In this document: piece after piece, positions 21,670-34,907 of the stretch
How the letters are laid out: each line of letters opens with the position of its first letter
How positions within the stretch are numbered: the first letter of the stretch is position 1
Assembly (NCBI GenBank): GCA_965644295.1
Contig: CBFFRP010000442.1
Coordinates: 1-64,000 of the forward strand
Direction of reading: 5' to 3'
Length of the DNA: 64,000 nucleotides
Source of the DNA: Paraphysomonas bandaiensis
Lineage: Eukaryota; Chrysophyceae
Program-made: the position numbers and the translations under genes
Notes under the pieces: model-generated
Seen by the model: the letters and a program-made list of their open reading frames with translations, nothing else
The model's database searches: none
What the model was told of the DNA's origin: nothing

Positions 21670-24228
21670 ATGTTGCATGCAGCTTTATGTGCAGTGTTGG
21701 CAGCCTTCGGATTCAGAGGGCGCGTTTCAAGTGAGCAGATCGACTCATGTGTATATATATGTATACTATACGTGTATATGTATACGGCTGTATATGCATG
21801 TATCTATACGCATATATAGTCTATATAGAGCTGCATACGTGCATAGATACACCTGCATGACCATTGATTCTCCTGTGCAGCCATTGGAGTCGATCTTGGC
21901 ACCACTTATTCGGTTGTTGGTGTTCGATTTGGAGGCCATGTAAAGATAATTGAGGATGAGTCTCATCGAGTGCTCTTCCCGTCTGTTGTGTCGTATCTTG
22001 ATAGCGGAGGTTAGTCCATGTAGCGGAATGATTACGCCATGTCATTGGCTGTACACAGATGTTATTGTCGGGTATGAAGCATTAGCTAGACTGAAGTCTC
22101 ATCCGGAGGCCACTATTTTCAACTCAAAGAGATTTATTGGCCGAAAGTGAGTGTGTTTCAGCCTGCTGTTGGTTTACTTTGTGGGTACCGTGAGCATAGT
22201 ATCATAGTTTCTGAATGCTCGATGACACAGTATGTGTGTGGCCAATGCTGTTTTTGTCGCCATATTTCAGTTTATTAATGTGTCTACGCAGCTGGGAAGA
22301 TCAAAGTATACAGGAGTACGGCCAGAACCACCCTTACACGATCGCAAGATGCAACACAAGTGTGTCGAATTATAGTACTGTAGCTTTCCAAGTACCGACC
22401 AAATCAAGAGATAGTTCTGACAGAGTTTTCAAGCTTGTATCCCCTGAAGACGTTGGTGCAGAAATTTTGAAGCATCTATTACAAATTACAGCGAGATATC
22501 TTGGCCATAACCAGGTGTCGTGGTGTATCACTTTAATTGATTGGATGGCTGCGTAATGAGTGTTTTTTTCGTGGTACACCGAATTTTTTTGTGCATCGCA
22601 TCATCTTGTCAATAATTATTTTGCCTCTCCAGCTCATAATTGCTTTTATTCAGGTTAACAAGGCCGTTATTGCTGTTCCTGCCAAATTTACCAGCGAGCA
22701 ACGAGCGGCCACAGGAGCTGCATACAAAGCAGCAGGACTGAAGGTAAAACTCGTGGATTGTACGTGATACTTTCGTCTGTGGTAAATTGTCATATACTAA
22801 GGTCTTTCGTTATATTGGCTGGTGAACTGATATGTGTGGCTGTGTTAGGTGGTGCGAGTTATTGAGGAGCCCACTGCTGCAGCCGTGGCCTATGACCTTC
22901 ACAAGAAAAGCAACGTGCACCACATATTGGTATATGACTTTGGAGGAGGAACTTTAGATGTTTCTTTGTTATATGTGGCCAAGGGATCTGTGCAGGTATG
23001 TACACCTTGTGCTGTGTGCTAAAATAGTGTCGCACACATGTGTGCCGATATGTACGATTTGCTGCGCTATGAGTGAATATATCATAACTTGTGTCGCAGG
23101 TTTATGCGACGGATGGGGATGATGAGCTTGGTGGTAGTGACCTGGATATGTGCCTCTACAACATCATAACTGAGAAGGTAAGAGATTAAAATGAGATAAA
23201 CTATGTCGTTCGCCGGTGTTTTGTCACATAGTACAACATCCGATGAAATATGAATTGTTGTAGTGTGTTGAACTGTAGTGCAGTTGGTTGTGTTGTACCT
23301 CTGTATTACGAATATGTGTCACTTCAAACAGATTTTGTCTCACAGCATTATTTCATGCTAAATTCTACACTATATGTTAGCATTGACATTCTGAATTTGT
23401 TGCAGGTGTTTGCTCTGACCAACAGGGAGGTGCATATTCCAAGTCTTTCGGATGGCCATCACGGTGACATGACAGAACTCTGTGTCCCCGCCACTGTGCG
23501 GCAAAAATCTGAACAGGTGAGATTGTCCACAAAAATATTGGCCTGTGCCCGACATCTATATATATATATATACGTGATGAGTGTATGTAGGTAAAGAAAG
23601 ATTTAACGACTCATGAATCTGCGAATTTTTCGTGCAAAGTTCCTGAAAAAGACCACAACAATGTCGTTCAGTTTACACTTTCTCGGAGTGAATTCGAAGG
23701 TAACACAACTGTTGGAGTTGATATTTGTTTCACTGTGTACAGTAAAATAGTATAGTATATTTTCTTGTGGTTTTTCTTATGTGTTTATTGCAGACGGATG
23801 CCAACATTTGTTTGAGAGAAGTATGAGCCCTGTGTCAAGGCTACTGGACGATTTGGGTACGATTGTTTTAGATGTGGAATGATGTTGCCATGTAGATCGT
23901 TTTGATTCGATTTTGATCGCATATAATCCGTTACGCTGTGTTCATAATATGCGTGTTGACAGGAATGTCTAGAAGTGATGTCGACGAGATTGTTTTGGTT
24001 GGGGGCACCACTAGGATTCCTTTAGTTAAGCAGCAATTGAGGTACCGCTTACTAATATTGTATGTGGTGTCGTGTTCTTGTATCGTATGTGTACCTACCT
24101 TACATGCAGCTGAAATCTTGAAATTGCTGACCCCTTAATGCAGAGATTTCTTCGAAAGAGACGATTTGAATGATAAGATTGATCCTGATGTAACAGTTGC
24201 GCATGGAGCAGCCTCTATACTTGATTAG
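21670..24228 (+). CDS. HSPA13: HSPA13/STCH-type Hsp70 ATPase-domain protein, 12 exons
   Basis: Exon 1 (ATG 21670) encodes a signal-peptide-like start ([15 protein letters not shown]). Twelve exons then give an Hsp70 nucleotide-binding domain. They carry [15 protein letters not shown] (phosphate 1, about 21882-22010), VIVGYEAL to [10 protein letters not shown] (22057-22147) and AVIAVPAKF (22654-22743). Next are [15 protein letters not shown] and [15 protein letters not shown] (22850-22995), then [10 protein letters not shown] (23100-23178). [20 protein letters not shown] (23962-24040) is followed by [15 protein letters not shown] before the TAG at 24226. There is no substrate-binding domain, which is the hallmark of HSPA13/STCH, an ER/microsomal member. 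Neighbours give no functional hint. Confidence 0.88.
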
Positions 24229-25876
24229 AAATGTATTCTACTTTTACTTACGTATTTGTGGATAAATGTATCATGGATAAAAACAAGGGTCTATGTTATT
24301 CATTTAGCGGTCACTATGATTTTTCTGCAGCGCAGCGTATCTTACAATACATATACTGTCTATTCACATACCTATCGAAAGGTGTTTTCCGAAAGCGAAA
24401 ACAGCTCTTGATTATTTAGACTTGATGTGGCATGTATATATGTATATTCCTTAGTATGGCAATTACACGAAAATCTAGTAAATAGTTTTGCGCTCTACAA
24501 CCTATAGAGCAGAATTAGTTTCAGGAGAGTAAGTAATGAATATTTTGGTGATTTAATCGGTGCTCCAGTTTTAGATCTACCACATTCACTTGAAATAGTG
24601 CTTTCAACTTTCGACAGTACGTTGTACCATCATTCACTCTCTCGAGGTGTTTGCTTCACCACACTTTAGACTTCATGATGCAGAAAGTCAGTATTTCATG
24701 CTTATCTAGTACACGAAAAAAACCATGAAGATGCTATATATATACAGAGAGAATAGAAATCTGGTTGGAATATGAAATAACCTACAAGCGAGGGCACAAC
24801 AACGTACCCTTGCATCACAGAAGTTGGAATATTTTCTACTATAATATATGATGTATATAATATACACGTTATACGTTATCAATTTTGAAATCAAAATTTC
24901 ATAGGCCTTCTACCTTCGAGATGTATAAGACAGTACAGGCCCATGTGGCACTCTGATCATAACTTATAATTATAATTAAATAATATTATATAGATGATCA
25001 GTGAGACGGTCAGAGGGCTTGATTTTCCAGAAATAGAAACTTTACTTTTTATCAGTAGTGTAGTGTCAACACATGTAAGTTAAAACTTACGCAAAGCAGC
25101 GTGTCACGCACTCCTCGCCGTTAAGGAAAGACAGGCAAAGCTCTGAACATAATAGAACTGCTCACAAAACATGATGTATGCTACCAACAGAGAATTATGA
25201 TTTTACTTTAGAATCACTTGGTTCTGGGTTACTACCAATTATGGAAAAATCCTGATGCTGTCCATATACTTATTGAAAACATAATATCTAACGGACGAAA
25301 CTGCACATTAGCTAGAGTGAAGAGTCTGGTAATACGTTTTAATTTGATATATGAGGCATAAATTTGTTTGGAGAGAAATATGCAACATGCGCATTCTTAT
25401 AAGATTGTTTACATGCAAAATGAAAATTACACAACAACTTATCATTTCTGAAGGAGAAGAGGGGTAAAGACGTTGTTGTAGCTAGTCGACAACACAGTTG
25501 GTTGTGTCCGTATTAATCAATATATATTCCGTATTAATAAACAATGGGTAGTTGAATTGCTCGATAGATATACACGTTCTATTTTACTTAGTTTTGAAAC
25601 TGTGATTTTGTACTCCACATTACGAGCTTCGACTAAAGCTCCCTTAATTATTATCACGTGAACCTGAAATACTTTCATCTATTACTGCAGCAGTGTACAT
25701 CATTTGTTCAAAGATAGAATTGCTCCAATATTAGATTCAACTGCTTTCTCAACAATCACTATTCCTCATATACATCACAAAACATGAGACATTTTCTAAC
25801 TCTATTGCAAATTGCAATATCTGATGCATCTAATCACATTACTGAAAACGTTGACTTACATCAGGTGTGTAACATG
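24229..25876. other. Intergenic 1.6 kb between convergent genes
   Basis: This is AT-rich DNA between the stop codons of the HSPA13-like gene (plus) and the E-Syt-like gene (minus). I see no gene, RNA or recognisable transposon. The short palindromic TTATAATTATAATTAAATAATATTATA tract near 24963-24990 may form a cruciform. Confidence 0.4.
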
Positions 25877-28588
25877 CTACCCCGATTCAGACCACTCCAT
25901 CCTGCACGCCAAGTACATATCCTCGCCTTGTCTACTGGTAAGCAAATACTCCTCATCAAGTGGTCCTTTGTGATTCGCCACGTCGATGAGCCTCATAGAT
26001 AGTTCTGCCAGTATCGAGTCGCCTCTCAAGCGATTGTCGTGCATTACTTTCACAATCAGTACTGAATTGACAGGATCATGAACAACAAAGTTGAACGACT
26101 CATCGAACGACGGGTCATGGTGATCCTAAAAATCACAATAAATATGATATATAAATCTCCCAACCAACACTACATAATCATGTACTATATCTGTGCCAGA
26201 CACATACGAAATGTAGAAAACGAACTTTAAATTCGGTTTTCGTTTAGAGTGAATTGCAATGTGAACCAAAGTACTTGCGACATGCCACATAAATACCTTT
26301 TGAACAGCAGTTTCCTTTTTTACGCTCCCCACACTGAATATGACATACGGCCGCACAGAAGAAGAAAGCATAGTGTGGACTTTAAAGTTCCTTCCTCGAA
26401 TGCAACTTATAGTAAGCACCCCCGTACGGTTTCCAGCACCTGTAAACACAACACAAATCACTAACAGAGCACCACAAAGAAACACGGGATTTAATCATTT
26501 CCATTTTTCGATTTAAAGTCATACCTCTAAAACTGGATTGTTTAGATGGTGATAACTTCTTCGAAATGCGATGAGGGGATTTTACGTACTCTTCAGTAGT
26601 TGCTGAGGAATCAACAGCTGAAACGCTATGCTGCAAGTTCGCTCGAGCAGACGCAGCAGCTGCTTTTAATCCAGTTACCTAAATATTTAAATTTCGTTAA
26701 GCACGAAACAACGCACAAATATATATATATATGAGCATCAAGCTCTTCTAACCTGGTTGACAACACCTTGCACAGTAGTTGCGCGCTTCAAAGACTTTCC
26801 ATTCGGAGGATTATCTCCAATATCAGCGTCAACAACTTCAGCCTCCAAAATATCACTTGTCAGGGCACTTGGCGAAAAATCAAAAATAACATCTTTTGCT
26901 TGTTCAGCATCTTTCTCATCTCTCTTTTGAGCAGCAGATTTCTTCAGTGGACAGTATTCACACTCTAGCTGAATGGTACCAGTCGAAGTCTCCAGCAAAT
27001 CTAAATCCAGTTCTGTCACTTCAAAGTTTGGAAGGGAATCGAGCTGAACAGTAACTTTTCCTAAGAAATCGCTAGCAGTGCCGATGTCGTAGTCATAGAT
27101 CATCAACTCAACAAACTGAGTTTCTTTATCAAAGACCATGATATCAAAATTTTCGTTCCTGTGTTACAGTACAATGTTGCTCACACATGCTACGACTTCA
27201 ATCAAGAGTACTTACCACACGGGATTTAATGACTTCTTGACAACCGCTGTTTTTTGTACAGTATCCATAAACCGTACTTCACAAAAAGGATCAGACGATG
27301 TCAAATCTGCGACTTTCAATTTCTTTGCACTGATTACGCGTAAATGCAACAAACCAACAGGAGAGATGTTAGTCAGTGCTTTCACATCCACATCTGGCAC
27401 CATGGGGATGACGAACTTTGATGGATACAATGCGATGGTTGTGAGAATTGATCGAATTATATTGTTCACAGCAGCTGCAAATGAGTGACAATGCGTTAAG
27501 TGGCACGCTAAAGTGAGAATGGGTTTTATGCTCTACATTGCACACGAATAATGCAAAAACAAACGATAATACTATCAAGAGACATGTGCATTTAATGTAA
27601 CGATTGGAAGCTTACCAGCAACATTGTATTCAGCGGCACCAATATTCATAACATCCAATGCGCCCACTTTAAATGAGAAATCCACAAATGGTTTTTGCAT
27701 GCACGTAACAGTGATTGCACCGAAACAAGGAAATCGCGGGATTAAGGGAGTCAACTCAACTCGAAGTATGGCTGAGATGCGGATATCACTCAGCTCAATT
27801 GTCAGCGGGAAACCCTTTTGTCCTACTTCCAATGCCACCTGATATCCATAATAATTGCTTTTCATAAATTATAAAAAGAGTTTTACCTCAGGGTTCCCGG
27901 CCCACTTCAGTTCTAAATCTAGCCTCACACAGTTTTCTTCGGTACGGTGATTTCTGATTCCAACAATAACTGGTGCAATGGTACCCAGTGTAATTCTCGA
28001 AAAGCACAGAGAGGATATATATCCCGGTTTATACGAATCTAGTATTGGTTGCACAGTTTCCATAATAACAGCTTCTGTTGACTCAGACACCGAAGACCAC
28101 AACTTCGTCAACAAATCGTTAAGCCATTGCACGCGCTGAACGTCTGAGTGTTTGATCCAAGACGGCATCTCTTCAGCAACATACTTAAGTATCTGCGCAG
28201 ACGATTAAAATGAAATCCGACTATTACAGCACTTCTCATTCTCATATAACTATAAGTACACCCCAAGCTGCTTATAAAATCTTACATTAACATCACTGAC
28301 AATCCCAATCGCAGCTTTCCTGTCTTGTCTGTCTTTGTCGGCTTTCAAATATGACACATACATCAATGATAGTGGCAAATAATACAACGGAGAAATGCCA
28401 ATAGACTGTAGTGTAATTGGTAATGCAACAATACCCATCAGAAACAATGGATTATATCCAAAAGGTGAGGAATACTCAGAGGACAGCTTCGCTGCCACAA
28501 CATTACGCTCCAATGCCTCTTCACTAGCCGCAAGAACTGGGGGGATGTCACCCTCTTGTGCATGAAGACTGATGAAATGTAAATACAT
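25877..28588 (-). CDS. Extended synaptotagmin/tricalbin-like protein (TM hairpin, SMP, two C2)
   Basis: The first exon (about 28285-28588, start uncertain) encodes a hydrophobic hairpin (FLMGIVALPITLQSIGIS, then YYLPLSLMYVSYL). The next (starting ILKYVAEEMPSWIKHSDVQ, about 27890-28190) begins an SMP lipid-transfer domain, with VQWLNDLLTKLWSSV and RLDLELKWAGNPEV. Then follow FPLTIELSDIRISAILRVEL and a second SMP half (27600-27865). C2A (about 26990-27470) has both Asp clusters needed for calcium (ADLTSSDPF; YDYDIGTASDFLG). A Ser/Lys linker follows, then a second C2 (about 25880-26450) lacking the loop-1 Asp. The order matches E-Syt/tricalbin ER-plasma membrane tethers. It sits about 120 bp downstream of an anoctamin gene on the same strand. 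Confidence 0.85.
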
Positions 28589-28706
28589 AAAAGCGAAAAT
28601 ATGAACCACGCCTTAAAAGTAGTACCATAAATATAAAATATAATACAATATAGAAGCTCAACGTCATGAATAGTTGAAATATAAATAATAATGGTGACTA
28701 CTTGTA

Positions 28707-31700
28707 CTACCTATACAACGCCAGTCGCTCGTCCGCCAGTGCATGTCGCTGCCTCGTTGCCTCCTGTGCTTGCTTTTCCTGCACCCACCTATACTTACCG
28801 GTCAGAATATAGTCGACGACGTTTATACAATAAAAATATTTACAGGAATGAGAGCATATAATGAAACACAATATTTGTGCAAAGTAACGATACAGTATTG
28901 CACAGCTCGCAGTATTCGCACCTCGGAACATCATCAATGACACTCGACAACACCATTTTGAGAAGCAATAGCGAATGCTCCAATATCACCATGAGAATGA
29001 ATCTGCACGAGAATAAGCGTCAACTACAATGCTATGATAAAAAGTAGTGCTAAATCAGAAGGCCCTCAATATAGAAAGCAATTGACAATACAGCTATTGG
29101 TAGTGTATTATCTCACAAACGAATATATAAAACAACACTGACAGAATATCAGTGCGGGTACGTACTTTGCTTGATCAGACTGAAATAGCGACTCATAATC
29201 GCTTGGAATAACGGTATTGAGATTGTCAGAGACAATGCACAATAAAAAACAATTGCTTAACACAGCAGCAAAATTTAATATGGTCAGACAAGTGAACCAC
29301 CCTCCAATTGTTGACCTGAGAAGTTCAAATACCATATCAGTCGTACTGATGTCACATCCATTAATAAGCAAATATAAAATCCGCAACAAGACTACAACGG
29401 CGGTGAGAAATTTACGTGATGTAAATTACCTGTCGGTAAGGGGCGGGCGACGACTACGGGAAAGTTTCACAAAATCTACTTTGGCTTCCATCATATTGTT
29501 CAAAAGAGCAAGCGCGGGTGCAATGGGAAACACCACAGCAAACATCGTCACGTAACCAAACTGCAAACAATTGAAGGAAACATAAATTTAGCTGTTGCGA
29601 ATCCCATAGGAGGAATTACAGCAAAATGTGATTATCAAACAAAAATTCGTAGATGGCCGCTGCATACAGACGGCTATGCAATGCTACAACTATCCCATGT
29701 ATCAGCAGACAAAGTGCACCTGCAATATTAGCTCCAGGTAGTCTGCTCTGAGGTTATACTCATCTCTCTCAAGTTCCTTGATTACACGGGATTTCCAAGT
29801 TCTGTTGTTGATAGTATTAGTATTTCTGTTAATGCAAATAGATGGCATACGCACAACACGATGTCTACAGTAATATCATTTCCATTACTTGTTAGCAGTC
29901 TCGTTATCAACGAGAGGGTCTAAACTTTCTCCTTCACATATTGACGCCGTGTCTGGACCATCTTTACTCTGAAATAAAGCCAATGGTAAGAGTTTTTCGA
30001 ATAATCAATTTACGAGCAAATATCACACACAACAGTACAAGTGACGGAGAATGTGAAATATTACCCTGTTCGTAAGTTTCCCATAATGCTTTAGACCAAG
30101 CTTGACAAGGGCAGGTGTAAAGAGCTCAAGAATATTATCCACAATCTGCCAAGAAAGTAACTATAGATGTAGAATACTACTCCATGTGATTTAATATAGC
30201 AAAAATTACATTGGCGCAATGCAAATTTAAGTTGAGGGCAAATCATTCATACAAACGCTCAGACGCACCGCATTTGTTATGAGCATTGAAGCCAAGAGTG
30301 TTCTAAGTCTCTCCTGGTCTCTAAGGTAAAATGCCACGTATATAAGTGCACAGTAGCGGTTAACAAACTGAAAAGCAAACTGCTTGATGATTAAATGATG
30401 TTCTTTCTCCGCCTAAAAGTCCAGTCAGCTCATACGTCAAGTCAAATAAAAAGTAGACATAAACATATAAGCAAGTCAGCTCTAGCTGCACGACATACAT
30501 TCACTGAAACTTACAGGTGTACTATGGCATTCGTAGTTATTTAGCTGCACCACAATCAAGTCATACGCAAACCCAGCCACCACCGGGAGAAGTGAATACA
30601 CAACAGTAGGCCAATATCCAAGTATTGATGAGCCATAAATCTCATTCGCGGTGTCCATCAGATGGATGAAGTATACCATAACGCGCACAAGAGACAATAT
30701 CATGATAACGATTGCTGGTATGGTTACCGCAAACCGGAACAGCTTGTTAGGCTGAGGAATACCCAAACTCTGAATATATCATCTTAGACATACACTATTC
30801 ACAGTGCTAAACTGTGCCTACACACAGATACAACTCCAGGCATATGCATAATCACGCTATAGTCTTTGAAATACGGGCATAAAATAATTACACACCAAGA
30901 AAGTGCTTACACAACAATACAAGTTTGCACGATATTACCTTCGCGATTTGCTTCTGCTGCTCTTCGTGGTCAGCATTGTAGACCCCCCAACTGTAGGCCA
31001 AGGCTGAATTTCGCCTTTTCCAATACTCGAGAAATACTGTGCTCCACACGGCAATTAGTATCATAAAGTAAGGGCTATAAGGATCGTCTACATGACCCGT
31101 ATATAGTTGATGGCAAAACAATACAGCGCCAGCAAGAGCAGGTGTGATTAAAAATTTGCTGTAGAATGATAGCCACGCAAAGTAGAGGGATATTTGAGAG
31201 CCGAAGTAATCATTCAAGGCCTGTAAATCCAGACCATCTGTGGCTGTATTGCCCAACATACTAATCTGTACCATTCACAGACAAAATAGTCAATTAGGAG
31301 ATATGATGGAGCGGATAATTACAGGACACATACCTTCTCGGGCTGATGCATGACCCAAATATCTCCATGCTTAATTCCAGAGCGCTCAATGATTTTATGT
31401 GAGCGGTACACAATACGTGTAATATCAGCATGTGAAGAATTTCCCATCGAACGCACAGGAAAATTGTACTGAATAGCTAATTTAGTGTGCAGCTTTGGCG
31501 ACAGAGTCAAAACAAGAGCGTGTTTATTGTTTTGTTTGAGGGCATATTTCGGTATGAATCCTCGTTTCTTCAGCTCATAAGAGACTGTCTTCATATCACC
31601 CTCAACTCCGCTGATGAGAATATACGGAAGAGAGTGAACTCTGTTGTCAGGGGAGAGAGATGAGACCGACCCATCGCTGCTGTTGTTATGCTCCGCATAC

Positions 31701-31717
31701 TTCTTAAGTAACTCCAT
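28707..31717 (-). CDS. Anoctamin/TMEM16 family membrane protein (ANO10/Ist2-like)
   Basis: The ATG at 31717 starts MELLKKYAEHNNSSDG. The N-terminal cytosolic part resembles ANO10 (IPKYALKQNNK, RIVYRSHKIIERSGI). Then come LYFAWLSFYSKFLITPALAG and AVWSTVFLEYWKRRNSALAY (30950-31270), a hallmark of the family. Further helices lie at 30480-30766 and 30270-30360 (FVNRYCALIYVAFY). YLELQFGYVTMFAVVFPIAP and NNMMEAKVDFVKLSRSRRP follow (29480-29560), then GGWFTCLTILNFAAVLSNC (29170-29330). The last helix is ILEHSLLLLKMVLSSVIDDVP (28920-29010), with a tail ending LALYR at 28707. Family members are calcium-activated lipid scramblases or ion channels, and the yeast Ist2 type tethers ER to plasma membrane. 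Which activity this one has is not clear. Confidence 0.87.
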
Positions 31718-32476
31718 AGGAATATATAGAGAGATAGAGGAGACAGAGGGGTCAGAGTAACATCACTCACAGTCAAGGAGAGGGATCTTATCTGTATATC
31801 AGGAGAGCAGAGGAGGGAGGGCGGGTTGTATGCGGTATGATATGAGCGAGGAGATCATAGTGCACACAGGAGTACACAGCAGCCTACACACACTGTATGA
31901 TCATACATACAGACGTACACTACAGCAGTACAGTAGACTCATGTGCAATGTTGAGCTTGCTTTTTTCTGCTACTATGACAACAGTACTGTAGCACAGTAC
32001 AGATAGTACTGTAGTACATCCATATATCTAGAGTAGGGCAGTACGGTAGCACAGTACAGATAGTACAGTACAGCAGTACATGCCCATATATCTAGAGTAC
32101 AGTAGTATGGTAGCACAGTACAGATAGTACAGTACAGCAGTACATCCCATATATCTAGAGTAGGGCAATATGGTAGCACAGTACAGATAGTACAGTACAG
32201 CAGTACATCCCATATATCTAGAGTAGGGCAGTATGGTAGCACAGTACAGATAGTACAGTACAGCAGTACATCCCATATATCTAGAGTAGGGCAGTATGGT
32301 AGCACAGTACAGATAGTACAGTACAGCAGTACATCCCCATATATCTAGAGTACAGCAGGAGCAGATCTGCGGCTCTGATGTGTGAGATGCTCATCCAGCT
32401 TGCTTCTATCTGTATATTCCACAGCAGACAGCAGCAGATCACACACATATACACACACATCTCCCGCCCAGTGAGT
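31718..32476. promoter_or_regulatory. Divergent spacer, anoctamin (-) / SAMHD1 (+)
   Basis: This is a 760-bp shared upstream region. It is rich in GTAC/TACAGTAC elements and contains a minisatellite (31985-32345). No coding sequence is convincing; open frames here follow the minisatellite. Confidence 0.5.
31985..32345. repeat. ~62-bp minisatellite, six units
   Basis: Each unit reads GTAGCACAGTACAGATAGTA followed by CAGTACAGCAGTACATCCC, ATATATCTAGAGTAGGGCAGTATG, with 1-3 differences per unit. Starts fall near 31985, 32047, 32110, 32172, 32235 and 32298. It lies about 130 bp before the SAMHD1-like start codon. Each unit carries several GTAC cores like those in other upstream regions. Confidence 0.92.
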
Positions 32477-34907
32477 ATGAATAGCCCCTCCAAGATATTC
32501 AATGACCCCATACATGGCCACATAGAGATCAGCAGCCTGTGTGTGCGTATCATCGACACTCCTGAGTTCCAGCGACTGCGTGACATCAGCCAGTTAGGGG
32601 GGGTCTACTATGTGTTCCCAGGAGCTGCCAGTAAACGATTCGAGCACTGTATTGGAGTATCTCATCTAGCTAAAACATTTGTTTGCAAGTTAAGGGAGGA
32701 ACAACCGGAGCTCAAGATAACAGATGCGGATGTTCTCTGTGTGGAGGTGGCTGGACTGTGTCATGATCTTGGGCATGGACCATTCTCTCATCTCTATGAT
32801 GGAAAGTTCCTCAAAGCAGTCAATCCTCAAACAGATTTTGTTCATGAGCATGCTAGTGTCGGTATATTGGACCTTCTTATACGCGAAAACTCACTTGAAG
32901 CTGAATTTGAAAAGCATAATTTGACCTCAGATGGTGCATGGAAATGTTCGCCTCGCTGTTATCGCACTCTAATTGTATCACAGATATTCATTTCATCAAA
33001 GAATTGATTCTTGGTGACGAAGCTGAGGCTCCCGAGGGATTTACATGGAAAGGTCGAGGAGACAAAACTTTTCTATATGACATCGTTGCCAATAAGAGAA
33101 ATGGTATTGATGTCGACAAGGTAAGGGCACTTTATGTTTGTCTATGTCAATGAATTTTGTATAATAATGCTAATGAAATTTGCGTTTTTTAAGCATATTA
33201 TAAATGACAACTGCACGAAATGTATTGTTTATGTTATACTGATGTTTAATTGTGGATATGTCCAGTTTGATTATTTTGCCCGCGATTGTCACGTGCTTGG
33301 TTTAACTAAGAGCTTCGACTGTTTACGTCTTATGCGATTTGCAAGGTATTTAGTCTGCAATTATTTCAATGTGGCATCTTGGTTGTAACCATAGTCCCGT
33401 AGAGTGCACACGATACACCGGTCAGCAAGCGGTGACTTTGTCGATAGTGCGGCGAATACTGTAGAAATCGAAGACACAAGTGGACATACGGCGACTGAGA
33501 TATGTTACCACATTAAGGAAGCGTGGAATCTGTTTGAGGTATTAGTTGCTGAATAAAATTTCATTTTTCAGAGAAGTTTATACTTCAGTGTATTATTTCA
33601 GTGCATGTATTGTGTGGGCAACTAGTATTCGCCATGTAATGTTATGTATATTGGTGCGAAATCCACCTAATGATACATGTGTAGCTCTTTCACACAAGAT
33701 ATGCGCTTCACAAACGGGCGTATCAGCACAAGGTTGCTTGTGCCGTTGAGCTAATGATAACCGAAGCATTGGTGGCTGCGAACAATCATGTAACAATACC
33801 TGGTATGGTGAAAATGTACTAGGCTCTCTCTCGTTGTTACACTTGCATTGGCAGGACTTAACGGTACACCGCGTCGCATGTCTGATTGTCCGCTTGATAT
33901 GCACGCCTATTGGAAATTGGGAGAGTATCTTATTAGACAGATAGAGAACTCCACTGATGATGTAAGTGTGAATTGCTTGCTGCATAAACTTTTCGTGTAT
34001 ATATGTCGTTCTGTATATATGTCGTGGATAACCAAATTGCTCTGATAATTCTGTCCACAGAAACTCCAGGAATCACGTGATATAATGCGTAGATTGCGCA
34101 AGCGAGATATATTTGCGCACATTGGTGAAATCTTGCTTACTCCTTCTCAGAAACACCTAGCAAAGGATGGGGGTGTTAAGGCTAAGGCTGATTTACTTGA
34201 AATTATATATGCTCAATCTCCTCCAGGTGGTGAGTGTGAGATAACAGAAAAGGACGTTATTTGTGTAGTTGTGAAGATGGGATATGGAAAAGGAGGGAAA
34301 AACCCTGTGATGGTAAGTCTCACCTCTGGTATTGTGTTGTTGATGACTGCGCTGATAAAGTTAATATCTAAGCTAACAATAGTATCTTTATAATTCGAAC
34401 GAGAAGTTTTCCCAGTGTAAGAGTAACGTTGTTTTTAGGATTTAACAGCATTTTATAGACCGGAGAAGAGACACAGTACTGAATGTGATGAGAGTAGCCA
34501 GTTTGCAGTTGGCATTTTACCACCAGGTTTGCGTTTCTTGTTGTGCTTTTGTCATATTGCTCTTCGAATATATTAGTTTTGTACTAATATATATTCTTCA
34601 ATTACTTCGAATAGCGTCAGTTAGTCGGTTAATTCCAACCGAATTTGAAGAACTCTATCTCCGTGTGTACACAAGATACAAACACCATCGAGAAACCGTA
34701 ACGAAAGCATTTGATAAGGTATGAACCGAACGTGTGTAGTTATTTCTACCCACACCTATGCAAATTATGTACATATCAACTTCCTAACCTTTGTATAATT
34801 ATGTTTCAATGCAGTGGTGCGACTTAATGGAATCTTCATCAAATGCTCCGTTTACACTGTCGCCGACTAAATCTCCACGAAAGAAGAGGAAGACAGCTGC
34901 TGATTAA
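32477..34907 (+). CDS. SAMHD1: SAMHD1-type HD-domain dNTP triphosphohydrolase, 10 exons
   Basis: The ATG at 32477 ([18 protein letters not shown]) is favoured over an upstream ATG at 32378, because the conserved KxFNDPIHG start follows at once. Ten exons can be joined in frame. Exon 1 has the HD motif ([21 protein letters not shown]). Exons 2 and 3 have [10 protein letters not shown] and FDYFARDCH, with the last metal Asp. Exon 5 has [17 protein letters not shown], and exon 7 ends [14 protein letters not shown]. Exon 10 ends with a basic patch ([12 protein letters not shown]), a likely nuclear signal. The N-terminal SAM domain of animal SAMHD1 is absent. The enzyme is expected to hydrolyse dNTPs to nucleoside plus triphosphate and so control dNTP pools. 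Confidence 0.9.

Noticed and set aside
31973-32305. Tyr/Cys-rich ORFs in the minisatellite
   Set aside because: They repeat with the 62-bp unit and hold no known motif.
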